A stretch of DNA of 34,824 bases from an uncultured Lachnospiraceae bacterium (lineage in GTDB: Bacteria > Bacillota > Clostridia > Lachnospirales > Lachnospiraceae): contig CAKNHF010000031.1 of assembly GCA_930972465.1 (NCBI GenBank), positions 1 to 34,824 on the forward strand, given 5' to 3'. This document shows positions 1 to 8,679 of the stretch, in pieces (the first letter of the stretch is position 1; each line of letters opens with the position of its first letter). The translations under genes and the position numbers were made by a program. A model generated the notes under the pieces. That model worked only from the letters and a program-made list of their open reading frames with translations, made no database searches and was not told the origin of the DNA.

Positions 1-52
1 GAGCACACGGTTCATACCCGTGGTGTCGCTGGTTCAAATCCAGTTTCCGCTA
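1..52 (+). tRNA. tRNA with CAT anticodon, 5' part cut off (probably elongator tRNA-Met)
   Basis: Only the 3' part is inside the window. The anticodon arm is CACGG (6-10), loop TTCATAC with CAT at 13-15, and CCGTG (18-22). The T arm is GCTGG/TTCAAAT/CCAGT (28-44), followed by acceptor strand TTCCGCT and discriminator A52. CCA is not encoded. The anticodon stem lacks the three consecutive G:C pairs of initiator tRNA, so elongator Met is most likely. A lysidine-modified Ile(CAT) tRNA cannot be excluded without the 5' half. Confidence 0.85.
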
Positions 53-57
53 CTTGA

Positions 58-87
58 GACCTCTGCAGAGCGCAGAGGTCTTTTTTT
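58..87 (+). terminator. Rho-independent terminator of the tRNA
   Basis: Perfect 9-bp stem GACCTCTGC (58-66) / GCAGAGGTC (72-80) with a 5-nt loop, followed by seven T residues (81-87). It lies directly after the tRNA and insulates it from the following operon. Confidence 0.9.
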
Positions 88-116
88 ACAAAAAGATAGA
101 ACTGGCAGATTATTTA

Positions 117-125
117 TGCTAGAAT
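117..125 (+). promoter_or_regulatory. Extended -10 promoter for the membrane protein-ispF operon
   Basis: TG-C-TAGAAT at 117-125 is an extended -10 element about 30 nt upstream of the first start codon and after the tRNA terminator. No good -35 hexamer is seen 17 nt upstream, which is tolerable for an extended -10 promoter. Inferred by pattern only. Confidence 0.45.
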
Positions 126-155
126 GAGGAAGAATACTTTCGGAGGAAATAGTGA

Positions 156-884
156 ATGAACAAAAAGATCGGGGACATTATAAGACTCGTGCTGGGATGT
201 TATCTTGCGTTTCTGGGTATACGAATTCTGATGCAGGCTGTTGAGCAGGAGCCAACTAATAAGACGTTTCTTACGCTGGCGGCATCTGTGTTTGTGATCG
301 TTGGAGCGGTATATGCTCTTTATTCATTGAAAAATATACTTGGAATCACGTTTGAGAAAAGAAGCAGGCCGGATAAGAAAAAGACAGAAAGTATGGAGAG
401 TAATGAGGATGGTAAAGCTTCGAAACGGCCCTCCTCATCATCCAAAGGACGAAAAGGTCATGTGAAACTTCAGAGTGTCGGACCCGTATCGGAAAATAAA
501 GCTGAAACAGGGGAGGAGACTGAGAAGATTCAGCCGGAGAAATCTGAAAAAGAAGACCTTGAAAACGAAAATGCGGCAGAAGATTCGCCTGCTGAGATTG
601 GCGGCACGGAGAATTCCGGGGAAGATACAGTGAAGCAGATGGAAGAAGGAGCTGCATCTGAAGACAGACAGGAGGATTCGTCAGGAACGGCAGAAGAAGA
701 GAACCGGGAGAGTCCCGTGGAGGAGATAATGAAAAAGCCGGAGGACAATCGAACAGAGACAGTTCAAGATGAGGTTCGTGGTGATTCTGAACAGGAAAAC
801 GATTCTGAACAGGAAAAGACAAAATCTGAGGAGTCGACAGAGCCGGAAACGGAACACCGGGAAAATGATTATGAGGAGAGATGA
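156..884 (+). CDS. Membrane-anchored protein with long acidic tail, unknown function
   Basis: 242 aa, not assigned to a named family. Residues about 8-30 and 40-62 are hydrophobic and look like two membrane helices. The rest (about 65-242) is highly charged and low complexity, rich in Glu, Lys, Ser and Asp, with no Cys and few aromatics, so probably a disordered cytoplasmic tail. The N-terminal hairpin is the only part likely to fold. The start is fixed by GGAGGAA at 142-148, eight nt upstream of ATG 156. The stop overlaps the start region of ispF, so the two are probably translationally coupled. Long low-complexity ORFs on the opposite strand here are shadows of the Glu codons. Confidence 0.8.
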   Translation: MNKKIGDIIRLVLGCYLAFLGIRILMQAVEQEPTNKTFLTLAASVFVIVGAVYALYSLKNILGITFEKRSRPDKKKTESMESNEDGKASKRPSSSSKGRKGHVKLQSVGPVSENKAETGEETEKIQPEKSEKEDLENENAAEDSPAEIGGTENSGEDTVKQMEEGAASEDRQEDSSGTAEEENRESPVEEIMKKPEDNRTETVQDEVRGDSEQENDSEQEKTKSEESTEPETEHRENDYEER

Positions 885-886
885 AT

Positions 887-1444
887 ATGCGCATTGGCAT
901 GGGATATGATGTACACAGACTGACTGAGGGCCGTAAACTGATCATCGGCGGTGTGGAAATCCCTTATGAAAAGGGACTTCTCGGACATTCGGACGCAGAT
1001 GTTCTTATACATGCTGTGATGGACGCACTTCTGGGAGCGGCGGCACTTGGTGATATAGGGAAGCATTTCCCGGATACTGATCCTCAGTATGAAGGGGCAT
1101 CCAGCATGGTTCTGCTGGAAAATGTGGGGAGACTCCTTGAAAATAATGGATATATTATCGAAAACATTGATGCGACAATCATTGCGCAGAGGCCGAAAAT
1201 GCGGCCGTATATCGATCTGATGAGAAAAAATATGGCCGAGGCGCTTGGCATTGAAGAAGAACAGGTCAGTGTGAAGGCTACAACTGAGGAGGGTCTTGGA
1301 TTTACCGGATGCGGAGACGGGATTTCTTCACATGCGGTCTGCCTGATTGAAAAGTATATGAATTACAGCAGTTATGACGCGGCATGCGGAACTACGGCAT
1401 GTGGAGGGTGTTGCAGCAGGATGCAGGAGGAAGAAAAAGCATGA
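887..1444 (+). CDS. ispF: 2-C-methyl-D-erythritol 2,4-cyclodiphosphate synthase
   Basis: Converts CDP-methylerythritol 2-phosphate to the 2,4-cyclodiphosphate in the non-mevalonate isoprenoid pathway; cytosolic trimer. Family motifs are clear: GYDVH with metal ligands D8 and H10, HSDADVLIH with H42, and [14 protein letters not shown] 887 is preferred because AGGAG (874-878) lies 8 nt upstream. ATG 881 overlaps the previous stop but sits too close to that site. The enzyme is usually near 160 aa; here it is 185 aa. The extra 25 residues form a Cys-rich tail (C167, C172, C175, C176) whose DNA also carries the ribosome binding site of the next gene. ispF also lies close to cysE in Bacillus. Confidence 0.95.
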   Translation: MRIGMGYDVHRLTEGRKLIIGGVEIPYEKGLLGHSDADVLIHAVMDALLGAAALGDIGKHFPDTDPQYEGASSMVLLENVGRLLENNGYIIENIDATIIAQRPKMRPYIDLMRKNMAEALGIEEEQVSVKATTEEGLGFTGCGDGISSHAVCLIEKYMNYSSYDAACGTTACGGCCSRMQEEEKA

Positions 1445-2589
1445 TTCTGCGAAAACTGGAGCCACAGGAGCGCGCGGAAACAAGAAAACTATGGGAAGAG
1501 GTTTTTCCGGAGGATACAAAAGAATTTCTGGATTACTATTATTTCGTAAAAACAGGTATCAATGAGATCTATGTGATCGAGGCGGATGGAGAGATCCGGT
1601 CCATGATTCAGCTTAATCCATATAAGATACAGATTATGGATAGAGAGTGTGCTTCCCATTATATTATTGCTGTGTCCACACAGAAAGAATACAGAGGAAG
1701 AGGGTTCATGCGGAGTCTGCTGATAAAATCTATGGAAGAGATGTACGGCAGCAAAGAACCGTTCACCTTTCTTATGCCGGCCTCAGAAAAAATCTATACT
1801 CCGTATGATTTCAGATATATCTATCAACAGCACTGCGGAGTAATAGACGAGGAATATAAGACGGATGCAGAGGAAAACGGCAAAGAGACAGTCTGTTCAG
1901 ACGCAGGTGTTTTTGAGGCGGGAGAGCTGGCCGAGTTCTTTCACCGTCATTTTTCCGGAATCTGGAATGTATATGCGCTGAGGGATGAAACGTATTACAG
2001 GACGATGATTCTGGAACAGCAGAGCGAACACGGAGGAGTCCGTGTACTGCGGTGCGGCGGTGAGATCATCGGAATATTTGCCTATGCCCGCGAAGAAGAG
2101 CTGGAAATCCGGGAGCCTTTGATCCTTCCGGGATATGAAAGGGAATTCGAAAAAGCGGTTTCTGAGCTTGCAGCGTCCGGAGAGAAGGTAAAGGTCTATG
2201 GATGTCCGGAACGAGATGGAATCGAAAATTGCAGCCGGAGACCGATCATAATGGCCAGGATTCTGTATCTCCCTGCGTTGATGGAATCCATGAAGACGGC
2301 TGCTGACATAAACATGGACTGTTCTTTTGCAGTGATTGATCCGATTCTCAGGAAGAACAGTACTTCATGGCATATATGGAGCTGTGAGGGAGAGGAAGAG
2401 GTTCACATGAAAGAGGCGGAAGATTCAGAAGGTGTTTTCCCGATAGCGGAGCTTACCGAATTCTTATTCGGGGTAAAAACAGCAGATGAATTAAAAGACT
2501 CGGAGGGAGTTATTCTCACAGAACGGCTGGAGCATGAGCTGGGTAAGCTGAGAAAGCTGAACCGGGTTTTTCTTAACGAAGTCGTATGA
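1441..2589 (+). CDS. GNAT-family N-acetyltransferase, Eis-like layout
   Basis: 382 aa. Residues about 1-150 form a GNAT domain; the acetyl-CoA pyrophosphate loop is visible as YRGRGFM (84-90). The size and the long C-terminal part (about 180-382) resemble Eis-type acetyltransferases, which carry a second GNAT-like region and an SCP2-like end; that detail is inference. The substrate is unknown. The start is taken at ATG 1441, with AGGAGG at 1425-1431, overlapping the ispF stop by four nt. An upstream in-frame ATG at 1384 lies inside ispF and has no ribosome site. It is the last gene of the operon; a new promoter begins 25 nt after its stop. Confidence 0.8.
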   Translation: MILRKLEPQERAETRKLWEEVFPEDTKEFLDYYYFVKTGINEIYVIEADGEIRSMIQLNPYKIQIMDRECASHYIIAVSTQKEYRGRGFMRSLLIKSMEEMYGSKEPFTFLMPASEKIYTPYDFRYIYQQHCGVIDEEYKTDAEENGKETVCSDAGVFEAGELAEFFHRHFSGIWNVYALRDETYYRTMILEQQSEHGGVRVLRCGGEIIGIFAYAREEELEIREPLILPGYEREFEKAVSELAASGEKVKVYGCPERDGIENCSRRPIIMARILYLPALMESMKTAADINMDCSFAVIDPILRKNSTSWHIWSCEGEEEVHMKEAEDSEGVFPIAELTEFLFGVKTADELKDSEGVILTERLEHELGKLRKLNRVFLNEVV

Positions 2590-2613
2590 CCGGACTGAAA
2601 CTTCTGAAAAGAG

Positions 2614-2642
2614 TTGACAAACCGGAGAAAGTTGCATAATAT
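2614..2642 (+). promoter_or_regulatory. Sigma-A promoter of the cysE operon
   Basis: TTGACA (2614-2619), 17-nt spacer, TAATAT (2637-2642). It gives a predicted start near 2649, just before the T-box leader. Confidence 0.8.
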
Positions 2643-2648
2643 AAAATA

Positions 2649-2893
2649 GTCTGAAAATATGAAAAGGCTGAGAACGGAAAGAGTAACTGATTCGAAACCA
2701 TCAGAGAGGGAATGCCGGCGGCTGAGAGCATACCCGGGCAGAGGAACTGTGAAGTGCATCCGGGAGCTGATCCTGTGAAAAGAGTAGCAGGATACGTTCT
2801 GCATACGTTACATGCAGTGAGTGAAATAAGCAATTATTTAATTAGAGTGGAACCGCGGATAAACTTCGTCTCTTGCCTGAGACGGAGTTTTTT
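2649..2893 (+). promoter_or_regulatory. T-box leader, cysteine-specific, with terminator
   Basis: The conserved T-box AGAGTGGAACCGCGG is at 2844-2858. A terminator follows: ACTTCGTCTC / GAGACGGAGT stem (2863-2888) and a T run to 2893. In Stem I the candidate specifier is TGC (2755-2757), set in GTGAAG-TGC-A, which is a Cys codon and fits the downstream cysE and cysS. Uncharged tRNA-Cys would pair with specifier and T-box and prevent termination, so cysteine starvation raises expression. The family and mechanism are established; the exact stem borders are inferred. Confidence 0.92.
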
Positions 2894-2988
2894 ATTCTGT
2901 ATGGAAGTTACCGGGATTCTTCTGCAGGATAAAAAACCGTCCGGCAGGGCGCGGGATGTCCACTTTGTTCTTCTGCAAGGAGTGGAGA

Positions 2989-3678
2989 ATGGGTATAATA
3001 TCTTACATTAAAGAAGAAATTCAGGTGATCAGAGAGAGGGATCCTGCGATCAAGTCAAATATGGAGGTGTTTCTGTATCCGAGCTTCAAAGTAATGCTTC
3101 GCTATCGTCTGGCACACAGGCTCTATCTTAAGAAGCATTATTTCCTGGCAAGATGGATTTCGCAGAGAGCAGCCAGAAAGACCGGGATTGAGATTCATCC
3201 CGGCGCAACCATAGGAAAAGGACTTTTTATCGATCATGGCAGCGGAGTCATCATAGGCGAGACAACGATCATTGGTGACAATGTTACGCTGTATCAGGGA
3301 GTGACCCTTGGAGGAACCGGAAAAGAGCAGGGAAAAAGGCATCCGACGCTGGAGGATAATGTCATGGTGAGCGCGGGAGCCAAGATTCTGGGATCGTTTA
3401 CGATAGGTGAAAATTCCAAGATAGGAGCGGGCTCTGTGGTTCTGGAAGAAGTTCCTCCGAACTGCACAGTGGTTGGAGTTCCGGGGCGTGTTGTCCGTAT
3501 GGGAAATAAGAAGGTGCCAAGAAGCGATATGGATCAGATACATCTTCCGGATCCTGTACTCAGCGATATCCGCAGCCTTCAGGAAGAGAATATCAGGCTC
3601 CACGGCGAGCTTAAGCGTATGATGAGACATATGAAGTGTCTTGAGAGAGAAAGGAGAGCAGACAATGAAAGTCTATAA
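2989..3678 (+). CDS. cysE: Serine O-acetyltransferase
   Basis: Makes O-acetylserine from serine and acetyl-CoA, the first step of cysteine synthesis. 229 aa, shorter than the E. coli enzyme (273 aa) but typical of Gram-positive forms. The left-handed beta-helix hexapeptide repeats cover about residues 65-165. The active-site motif DHGSG carries H83, and RHP carries H118; these match catalytic His158 and His193 of E. coli CysE. The C-terminal end (about 190-229) is helical and charged. ATG 2989 is chosen because AAGGAG (2977-2982) lies 6 nt upstream. It is the first gene after the Cys T-box and overlaps cysS by 14 nt. Confidence 0.95.
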   Translation: MGIISYIKEEIQVIRERDPAIKSNMEVFLYPSFKVMLRYRLAHRLYLKKHYFLARWISQRAARKTGIEIHPGATIGKGLFIDHGSGVIIGETTIIGDNVTLYQGVTLGGTGKEQGKRHPTLEDNVMVSAGAKILGSFTIGENSKIGAGSVVLEEVPPNCTVVGVPGRVVRMGNKKVPRSDMDQIHLPDPVLSDIRSLQEENIRLHGELKRMMRHMKCLERERRADNESL

Positions 3679-5071
3679 TACACTGTCAAGAAAAAAAGAA
3701 GAGTTTATTCCTCTTAAAGAGGGAGAAGTGAAGATGTATGTGTGCGGACCGACAGTATATAATTTTATTCATATCGGAAATGCCCGTCCGATGATAGTTT
3801 TCGATACGGTAAGAAGATATTTCGAGTACAAAGGATATGATGTGAATTTTGTATCCAACTTTACTGATGTCGATGACAAGATCATCAGGAAAGCGAACGA
3901 AGAGGGTGTGACCGCAGAGGAGATTTCCAAAAGATACATCGAAGAGTGCAAAAAAGATATGGACGGTATGAATATAGAGCCTGCCACAAAGAATCCGCTT
4001 GCAACAGAAGAGATCGGCGGGATGATAGAGATGATCCGGACTCTTATCGAAAAAGGATACGCGTATGAAAAGAATGGCACGGTCTATTACCGTACAAGAA
4101 AATTCAAAGATTACGGAAAGCTTTCTCATAAAAACCTGGATGACCTGCAGTCCGGCGGACGGGCTCTTCTGGTGACCGGAGAGGACGAGAAAGAAGATCC
4201 GCTGGATTTTGTCCTCTGGAAACCAAAAAAAGAAGGAGAGCCGGCATGGCAGTCGCCATGGGGAGAGGGACGTCCCGGATGGCATATCGAGTGCTCGGAA
4301 ATGTCGAAAAAATATCTGGGAGAGCAGATAGATATTCATGCAGGCGGTGAGGACCTGATTTTCCCGCACCATGAAAATGAGATTGCACAGAGTGAGGCCG
4401 CAAACGGTAAAGAGTTCGCAAGATACTGGATGCACAACGGGTTCCTTAATATTGATAACCGCAAGATGTCAAAGTCTCTTGGAAATTTCTTTACAGTCCG
4501 TGAAATCAGTGAGAAGTATGATCTTCAGGTTCTTCGTTTCTTCATGCTCAGCGCACATTACAGAAGTCCGCTGAATTTCAGCGCAGAGCTGATGGAGGCT
4601 GCGAAAAGCGGTCTGGAGAGAATTGTGAACTCTGCATCGAACCTGAAATTTCTTGTACAGAACAGCTCTGCAGAAAAGATGACCGAAGAAGAAAACAGAA
4701 TGTTTGAAGAAACTTCCGAGTATGTGAAAGATTTTGAGCGTGCCATGGACGATGATTTCAATACGGCGGATGCTATTGCTGCGATTTTTGATCTGGTGAA
4801 ATATATCAATACTCATACAGATGAAAACAGCTCAAAGGAATACCTGGAAAAACTTCACAAACGTCTGTCTGATCTGGCAGATGTTCTCGGCGTCATCGTG
4901 GACAAAGACGAGGAGATTTTGGATGAGGATATTGAAGCGCTGATCCGGGAGCGACAGGATGCAAGAAAAGAGAAAAATTTTGCAAGAGCTGATCAGATCA
5001 GAGATGAACTTCTTTCAAAAGGGATTATTCTGGAGGATACGCGAGAAGGAGTAAAATGGAGAAGAGCATAG
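3665..5071 (+). CDS. cysS: Cysteinyl-tRNA synthetase
   Basis: Charges tRNA-Cys with cysteine; class I synthetase, 468 aa, normal length. The HIGH signature is HIGN (36-39) and the KMSKS signature is KMSKS (267-271). The zinc ligands that select cysteine are present: C27, C210, H235 and E239, aligning with C28, C209, H234 and E238 of E. coli. AAAGGAGAG lies just upstream of ATG 3665. Both cysE and cysS are under the same Cys T-box, so one sensor controls both supply and use of cysteine. Confidence 0.97.
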   Translation: MKVYNTLSRKKEEFIPLKEGEVKMYVCGPTVYNFIHIGNARPMIVFDTVRRYFEYKGYDVNFVSNFTDVDDKIIRKANEEGVTAEEISKRYIEECKKDMDGMNIEPATKNPLATEEIGGMIEMIRTLIEKGYAYEKNGTVYYRTRKFKDYGKLSHKNLDDLQSGGRALLVTGEDEKEDPLDFVLWKPKKEGEPAWQSPWGEGRPGWHIECSEMSKKYLGEQIDIHAGGEDLIFPHHENEIAQSEAANGKEFARYWMHNGFLNIDNRKMSKSLGNFFTVREISEKYDLQVLRFFMLSAHYRSPLNFSAELMEAAKSGLERIVNSASNLKFLVQNSSAEKMTEEENRMFEETSEYVKDFERAMDDDFNTADAIAAIFDLVKYINTHTDENSSKEYLEKLHKRLSDLADVLGVIVDKDEEILDEDIEALIRERQDARKEKNFARADQIRDELLSKGIILEDTREGVKWRRA

Positions 5072-5517
5072 AGTTCGGACTGGAACATTATATTCACAGT
5101 ATACCCGGTGTGCAGGAGATCGATCCGCACATGTGCTCGCCGCTTGTCCTTGCCTATATCGGTGACTGTGTTTTTGACCTGATCATAAAGACCATGGTCG
5201 TCGGAAGAGGAAACAGGCCTGTACACAGACTGCATGAAGAGACAAGTCATTACGTCCAGGCTTCCGCACAGTCATTTATGATGCGCACCATACAGGGACA
5301 TCTTACGGAAGAGGAACACGGCGTGTATCGGAGAGGGAGAAATACCCGTTCTGTATCGCCGGCCAAAAATCAGTCTATTACGGATTACAGGAGAGCTACC
5401 GGTTTTGAAGCGCTGGTGGGCTATCTGTATCTGAACCGGAGATATGAAAGGCTTGCGGAAATCGTGACAATCGGACTGGACAGTATGAAGGAAAAGGAGC
5501 AGGGCACAGAGGAGTAG
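5056..5517 (+). CDS. mrnC: Mini-ribonuclease III (23S rRNA maturation)
   Basis: 153 aa, an RNase III catalytic domain without the double-stranded RNA-binding domain. In Bacillus, Mini-III trims 23S rRNA precursor ends in a reaction helped by ribosomal protein L3. The catalytic signature [11 protein letters not shown] (32-42, with D37) and the second acidic site in [11 protein letters not shown] are present. The start overlaps the end of cysS by 16 nt, with GAAGGAG just upstream of ATG 5056. Its place between cysS and rlmB is conserved in Firmicutes and supports the call. Confidence 0.93.
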   Translation: MEKSIEFGLEHYIHSIPGVQEIDPHMCSPLVLAYIGDCVFDLIIKTMVVGRGNRPVHRLHEETSHYVQASAQSFMMRTIQGHLTEEEHGVYRRGRNTRSVSPAKNQSITDYRRATGFEALVGYLYLNRRYERLAEIVTIGLDSMKEKEQGTEE

Positions 5518-5521
5518 AAGT

Positions 5522-6295
5522 ATGCAGGAAAACAGAAATGAAGAGATGAATAACGAACATACGCTCGTTATAGAAGGCAGGAATGCCGTACTTGAAGCGT
5601 TTCGTTCCGGAAGAACGATCGACAGACTGTTCGTACTGGACGGGTGTCAGGACGGACCGGTGCGCACCATTGTAAGAGAAGCAAAAAAGCACGATGTCCT
5701 GATCAGCTTTGTGGACAGAGAGCGCCTGAGACATTTATCGCAGACAGGGAAACATCAGGGAGTGATTGCCTATGCCGCGGCTTACGAGTACAGTCAGGTG
5801 GAGGATATGCTCCGTCTGGCTCAGGAGAGAGGAGAAGATCCTTTCCTGATCCTGCTTGACAATATAGAAGATCCCCACAATCTTGGAGCAATCATACGGA
5901 CGGCAAATCTGGCCGGGGCTCACGGGGTCATCATTCCGAAAAGAAGAGCCGTAGGACTTACGGCAACCGTGGCGAAAACATCTGCCGGGGCACTGAATTA
6001 CACACCGGTTGCCAAAGTGACGAATCTGGTCAGAACGATGGAAGAACTCAAGAAAAAAGGGCTCTGGTTCGTCTGTGCGGATATGGACGGGGAGATGATG
6101 TATGAGCTGAATCTGAAGGGACCGATCGGGCTTGTGATCGGAAGTGAAGGACAGGGCGTGGGGAGACTGGTAAAGGAAAACTGTGATCTTACAGCCGGAA
6201 TTCCCATGCGGGGAGAAATCAGTTCGCTGAATGCCTCCGTGGCGGCGGGAATCCTTGCATATGAAGTTGTCCGGCAGAGGATCACCGGAAAATAG
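5522..6295 (+). CDS. rlmB: 23S rRNA (guanosine-2'-O-)-methyltransferase, SpoU/TrmH family
   Basis: 257 aa. A substrate-binding N-terminal domain (about 14-90) precedes a knotted SPOUT methyltransferase domain. The three family motifs are visible: DNIEDPHNLGAIIRTA (113-128), GLVIGSEGQGVGR (203-215) and IPMRGEISSLNASVAAG (227-243). By family it methylates the ribose of G2251 (E. coli numbering) of 23S rRNA. The gene lies 4 nt after mrnC. The order mrnC-rlmB is the same as in Bacillus, but the NYN-domain gene yacP that normally follows is absent here. Confidence 0.93.
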   Translation: MQENRNEEMNNEHTLVIEGRNAVLEAFRSGRTIDRLFVLDGCQDGPVRTIVREAKKHDVLISFVDRERLRHLSQTGKHQGVIAYAAAYEYSQVEDMLRLAQERGEDPFLILLDNIEDPHNLGAIIRTANLAGAHGVIIPKRRAVGLTATVAKTSAGALNYTPVAKVTNLVRTMEELKKKGLWFVCADMDGEMMYELNLKGPIGLVIGSEGQGVGRLVKENCDLTAGIPMRGEISSLNASVAAGILAYEVVRQRITGK

Positions 6296-6354
6296 CAGTG
6301 CGGGAAGAATGTATTACTGCATTAAAAATGTACACCGGAAAGGTGGCTGTTACC

Positions 6355-6975
6355 ATGAATAAATATGAGACAATGACGGATGAGCAGCTTATCCGGGCTC
6401 TGAGAGACGGGGAACGGGGAGTTATGGACTTTATTATGGTGAAATATAAATCCATGGTAAGGAAAAAGGCAAGAGCCATGTTTCTTCTTGGAGGAGAGAA
6501 TGAAGATCTCATCCAGGAAGGGATGATCGGCCTGATCAAAGCCGTCAGAGACTATGATGCGACGCAGGGGACTTCCTTCGCAAGTTTTGCCGAACTTTGT
6601 GTATCAAGACAGATGTATTCGGCAATCGAAGCATCCAGGAGAAAAAAGCACCTTCCTCTTAACTCTTATATTTCATTGTATGAAGAGGGTGAGACAGAGG
6701 ATGACGGGCGGAATGTTCCGCTGATCGATACGATTGAATCAGAGGGGGAAAGCGATCCGGAAGCGATATATTTCGGAAAAGAGTACACTGAAGCATTTGT
6801 CGAGCAGCTTAAGGAAAGGCTGAGTCCGCTGGAAAAGCATGTTCTCTATCTGCATCTCATGGGAACGGACTACAGAACGATAGCAGAGCTGCTGGACAAA
6901 AGTCCAAAGTCTGTTGACAACGCTCTGCAGAGGATAAAAAGCAAGGCGGAAAAAATGTTGAACAGCACGGACTGA
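6355..6975 (+). CDS. sigH: RNA polymerase sigma-H factor (sporulation / transition state)
   Basis: 206 aa. Sigma-70 region 2 spans about residues 20-90; the stretch EDLIQEGMIGLIKAVRDYD is the region 2 core and closely resembles Bacillus SigH. Region 4 (about 150-206) ends with SPKSVDNALQRIK, as in SigH. Position after rlmB is the conserved sigH locus. SigH directs early sporulation genes in Bacillus and Clostridioides. ATG 6355 is chosen because AGGTGG (6341-6346) lies 8 nt upstream; an in-frame GTG at 6298 has no ribosome site. The spacing from rlmB (59 nt) could hold its own promoter, but none is obvious. Confidence 0.9.
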   Translation: MNKYETMTDEQLIRALRDGERGVMDFIMVKYKSMVRKKARAMFLLGGENEDLIQEGMIGLIKAVRDYDATQGTSFASFAELCVSRQMYSAIEASRRKKHLPLNSYISLYEEGETEDDGRNVPLIDTIESEGESDPEAIYFGKEYTEAFVEQLKERLSPLEKHVLYLHLMGTDYRTIAELLDKSPKSVDNALQRIKSKAEKMLNSTD

Positions 6976-6996
6976 GTACAGAACAGGAGAATAAAA

Positions 6997-7860
6997 ATGA
7001 AAAAATACGGAAATTATCTGCTTGCTGTCCTTGTATTTGCGGTTGTGATGCTGATATTTAACGGATGGAGTATTGTTCTGTCGCTGGCAGCCGCTCTCTG
7101 CGGTGCGCTGATGCGCGGGGCGGCAGGAGTAATGGACGCGGCCCATTTTTTGCTGGATCATCTGAATTTCTTTTCCTTCCTTGTTTACTTTACCGCCTTC
7201 TGCGTATTCGCACTGTGGCATTATTTTGCGTCATCGGTGAAGGAGACGAGTCTGGAACAAACCGGAAGGAGAAAGCTTTTAAGAGATCCGTCCGGACTGA
7301 TATGGATTGCAGCGCTGGCTCTTGCAGTACAGCATCTGACCTCGATTGTTTTTGGAATAATCAGTGTCGTGGCACCGGAACTGATGGAAGCCTACACCCG
7401 GATGATGGAGACATCAGGAGTAACGGAATATTCTGTCATGTGGTGCGTGAGCACGCTGATCCTTCCTCCTCTGACGGAAGAGATCATCTTCCGGGGGCTG
7501 ATCACGCAGTATGTCTGCCGTGGAGGAGCGCCTTTTGCCGTGGCAAACATCATTCAGGCGGTCTTCTTCGGAATCTTTCATCAGAATATAGTTCAGGGAG
7601 TCTATGCGGCTCTGCTTGGAATGATTCTGGGATATCTGGCGAGAAGATTCGGAACGCTTGCAGCTCCGATGTTCATGCATTTATGCTTTAATCTTTTCGG
7701 AACAGTCCTTGTGGATCTGGAAAATGCGTTTCTTCCGGATACTGTTCAGGTTGTTCTGGTTATTATAAGCCTTCCGTTGACGGTGTTTTTACTCATTATG
7801 ATACATCTTCATACCGGTGAAAGGCACAGCAAAAGAGAGAGGCAGGGAGAAGAGATATGA
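6997..7860 (+). CDS. CPBP family intramembrane metalloprotease
   Basis: 287 aa with about seven to eight hydrophobic segments. The three CPBP (Rce1/Abi) motifs are intact: EEIIFRG (161-167, catalytic E161/E162 and R166), FGIFH (191-195) and HLCFN (228-232). The family contains CAAX-type prenyl proteases in eukaryotes and bacteriocin-immunity or processing proteases in bacteria; the substrate here is unknown. It starts 21 nt after sigH with AGGAGA upstream, and its stop overlaps dtd, so it belongs to the same transcript. Confidence 0.88.
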   Translation: MKKYGNYLLAVLVFAVVMLIFNGWSIVLSLAAALCGALMRGAAGVMDAAHFLLDHLNFFSFLVYFTAFCVFALWHYFASSVKETSLEQTGRRKLLRDPSGLIWIAALALAVQHLTSIVFGIISVVAPELMEAYTRMMETSGVTEYSVMWCVSTLILPPLTEEIIFRGLITQYVCRGGAPFAVANIIQAVFFGIFHQNIVQGVYAALLGMILGYLARRFGTLAAPMFMHLCFNLFGTVLVDLENAFLPDTVQVVLVIISLPLTVFLLIMIHLHTGERHSKRERQGEEI

Positions 7861-8315
7861 AATTCGTAATACAAAGGGTGAAGGAAGCGTCCGTCAGTGT
7901 GGATGGAGATAGGATCGGCCGGATCGGAAAAGGGTTTCTTGTTCTGATAGGAATAGCGGGATCAGATGATCAGACGGTGGCTGACAGAATGATTAAGAAG
8001 ATGATCGGCCTGCGTATCTTTGAAGATGCACAGGGAAAAACCAATCTTTCGCTGAAGGATGTAGCGGGAGAGCTGCTGCTTGTATCACAGTTTACCCTTT
8101 ACGCCAACTGCCGTAAAGGAAACCGCCCCAGCTTCACGGAAGCGGGAGATCCGGAAACGGCCGTCAGGCTCTATGAGTATATCATAAAAGAGTGCAGAAA
8201 ATCCGTGCCGGTGGTACAGACCGGAAGATTCGGAGCGGAGATGGAGGTAGGGCTGATCAATGACGGCCCGTTCACCATTATTCTTGACTCAGAGAAGCTG
8301 ATGAGTAATTCGTGA
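7857..8315 (+). CDS. dtd: D-aminoacyl-tRNA deacylase
   Basis: Hydrolyses D-aminoacyl-tRNAs (and Gly-tRNA-Ala) to protect translation. 152 aa, the usual length. It carries the two family motifs: SQFTLYA (77-83) and NDGPFTI (135-141), the latter with the Gly-cisPro pair G137-P138. Its ATG overlaps the CPBP stop (ATGA). It is the last gene of the cysE-sigH block and converges with tRNA-Thr. Confidence 0.95.
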   Translation: MKFVIQRVKEASVSVDGDRIGRIGKGFLVLIGIAGSDDQTVADRMIKKMIGLRIFEDAQGKTNLSLKDVAGELLLVSQFTLYANCRKGNRPSFTEAGDPETAVRLYEYIIKECRKSVPVVQTGRFGAEMEVGLINDGPFTIILDSEKLMSNS

Positions 8316-8369
8316 AGCATATAAAAGGAGAGTTCCCGTACAGAGAGCGGGGCAATCAATACAGCAGGA

Positions 8370-8401
8370 TAAAAAAATCCCCGGAGCATTGCGTTCCGGG
8401 G
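8370..8401 (-). terminator. Terminator of tRNA-Thr (minus strand)
   Basis: Stem CCCCGGA (8379-8385) / TCCGGGG (8395-8401). On the minus strand it is followed by a seven-T run (complement of the A tract at 8371-8377). It sits between dtd and the tRNA and may also stop rightward dtd transcripts, although the plus side has A rather than T. Confidence 0.8.
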
Positions 8402-8444
8402 AAAAATATTGTATTATTTCAATGTTGATTCTGACATGAAAAAA

Positions 8445-8517
8445 AGCTGTCTAGGGGACTTGAACCCCCGACCTCCGCCTTACCAAGGCGACGCGCTACC
8501 GACTGCGCCAAGACAGC
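8445..8517 (-). tRNA. tRNA-Thr (GGT)
   Basis: Complete cloverleaf on the minus strand, 73 nt. Acceptor GCTGTCT pairs with AGACAGC; the D stem is GCGC/GCGC; anticodon stem TCGCC/GGCGG with loop TTGGTAA puts GGT at 8482-8484; T arm GGGGG/TTCAAGT/CCCCT; discriminator T. CCA is not encoded. Its promoter and terminator flank it closely, so it is a single-gene unit. Confidence 0.95.
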
Positions 8518-8545
8518 TTATGCGTTTAATTCACACGCAAGAATT

Positions 8546-8574
8546 AATATACACCTCGAAAGCCGGATTGTCAA
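8546..8574 (-). promoter_or_regulatory. Promoter of tRNA-Thr (minus strand)
   Basis: On the minus strand TTGACA (8574-8569), 17-nt spacer, TATATT (8551-8546): a near-consensus sigma-A promoter about 29 nt upstream of the tRNA 5' end. Confidence 0.85.
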
Positions 8575-8679
8575 GAAGAAATGTGCTACGTTTTCGGACA
8601 TTTGCCCCTTTATTGTTTCCTGCGTGTTATACTGGAGAATACTATAGTCTGCCCGGAACAGGTTAGAAAGGAATCAGGC

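Noticed and set aside
346-945. 199-aa minus-strand ORF opposite the acidic-tail gene
   Set aside because: It mirrors Glu/Lys-rich codons of the plus-strand gene, is Pro/Ser/Phe-rich low complexity, and has no ribosome site.
2712-3011. 99-aa plus-strand ORF across the Cys T-box
   Set aside because: It runs through the conserved T-box and terminator and has no ribosome site; the leader RNA explains the sequence.
8409-8666. 85-aa plus-strand ORF
   Set aside because: It crosses the complement of tRNA-Thr and its promoter.
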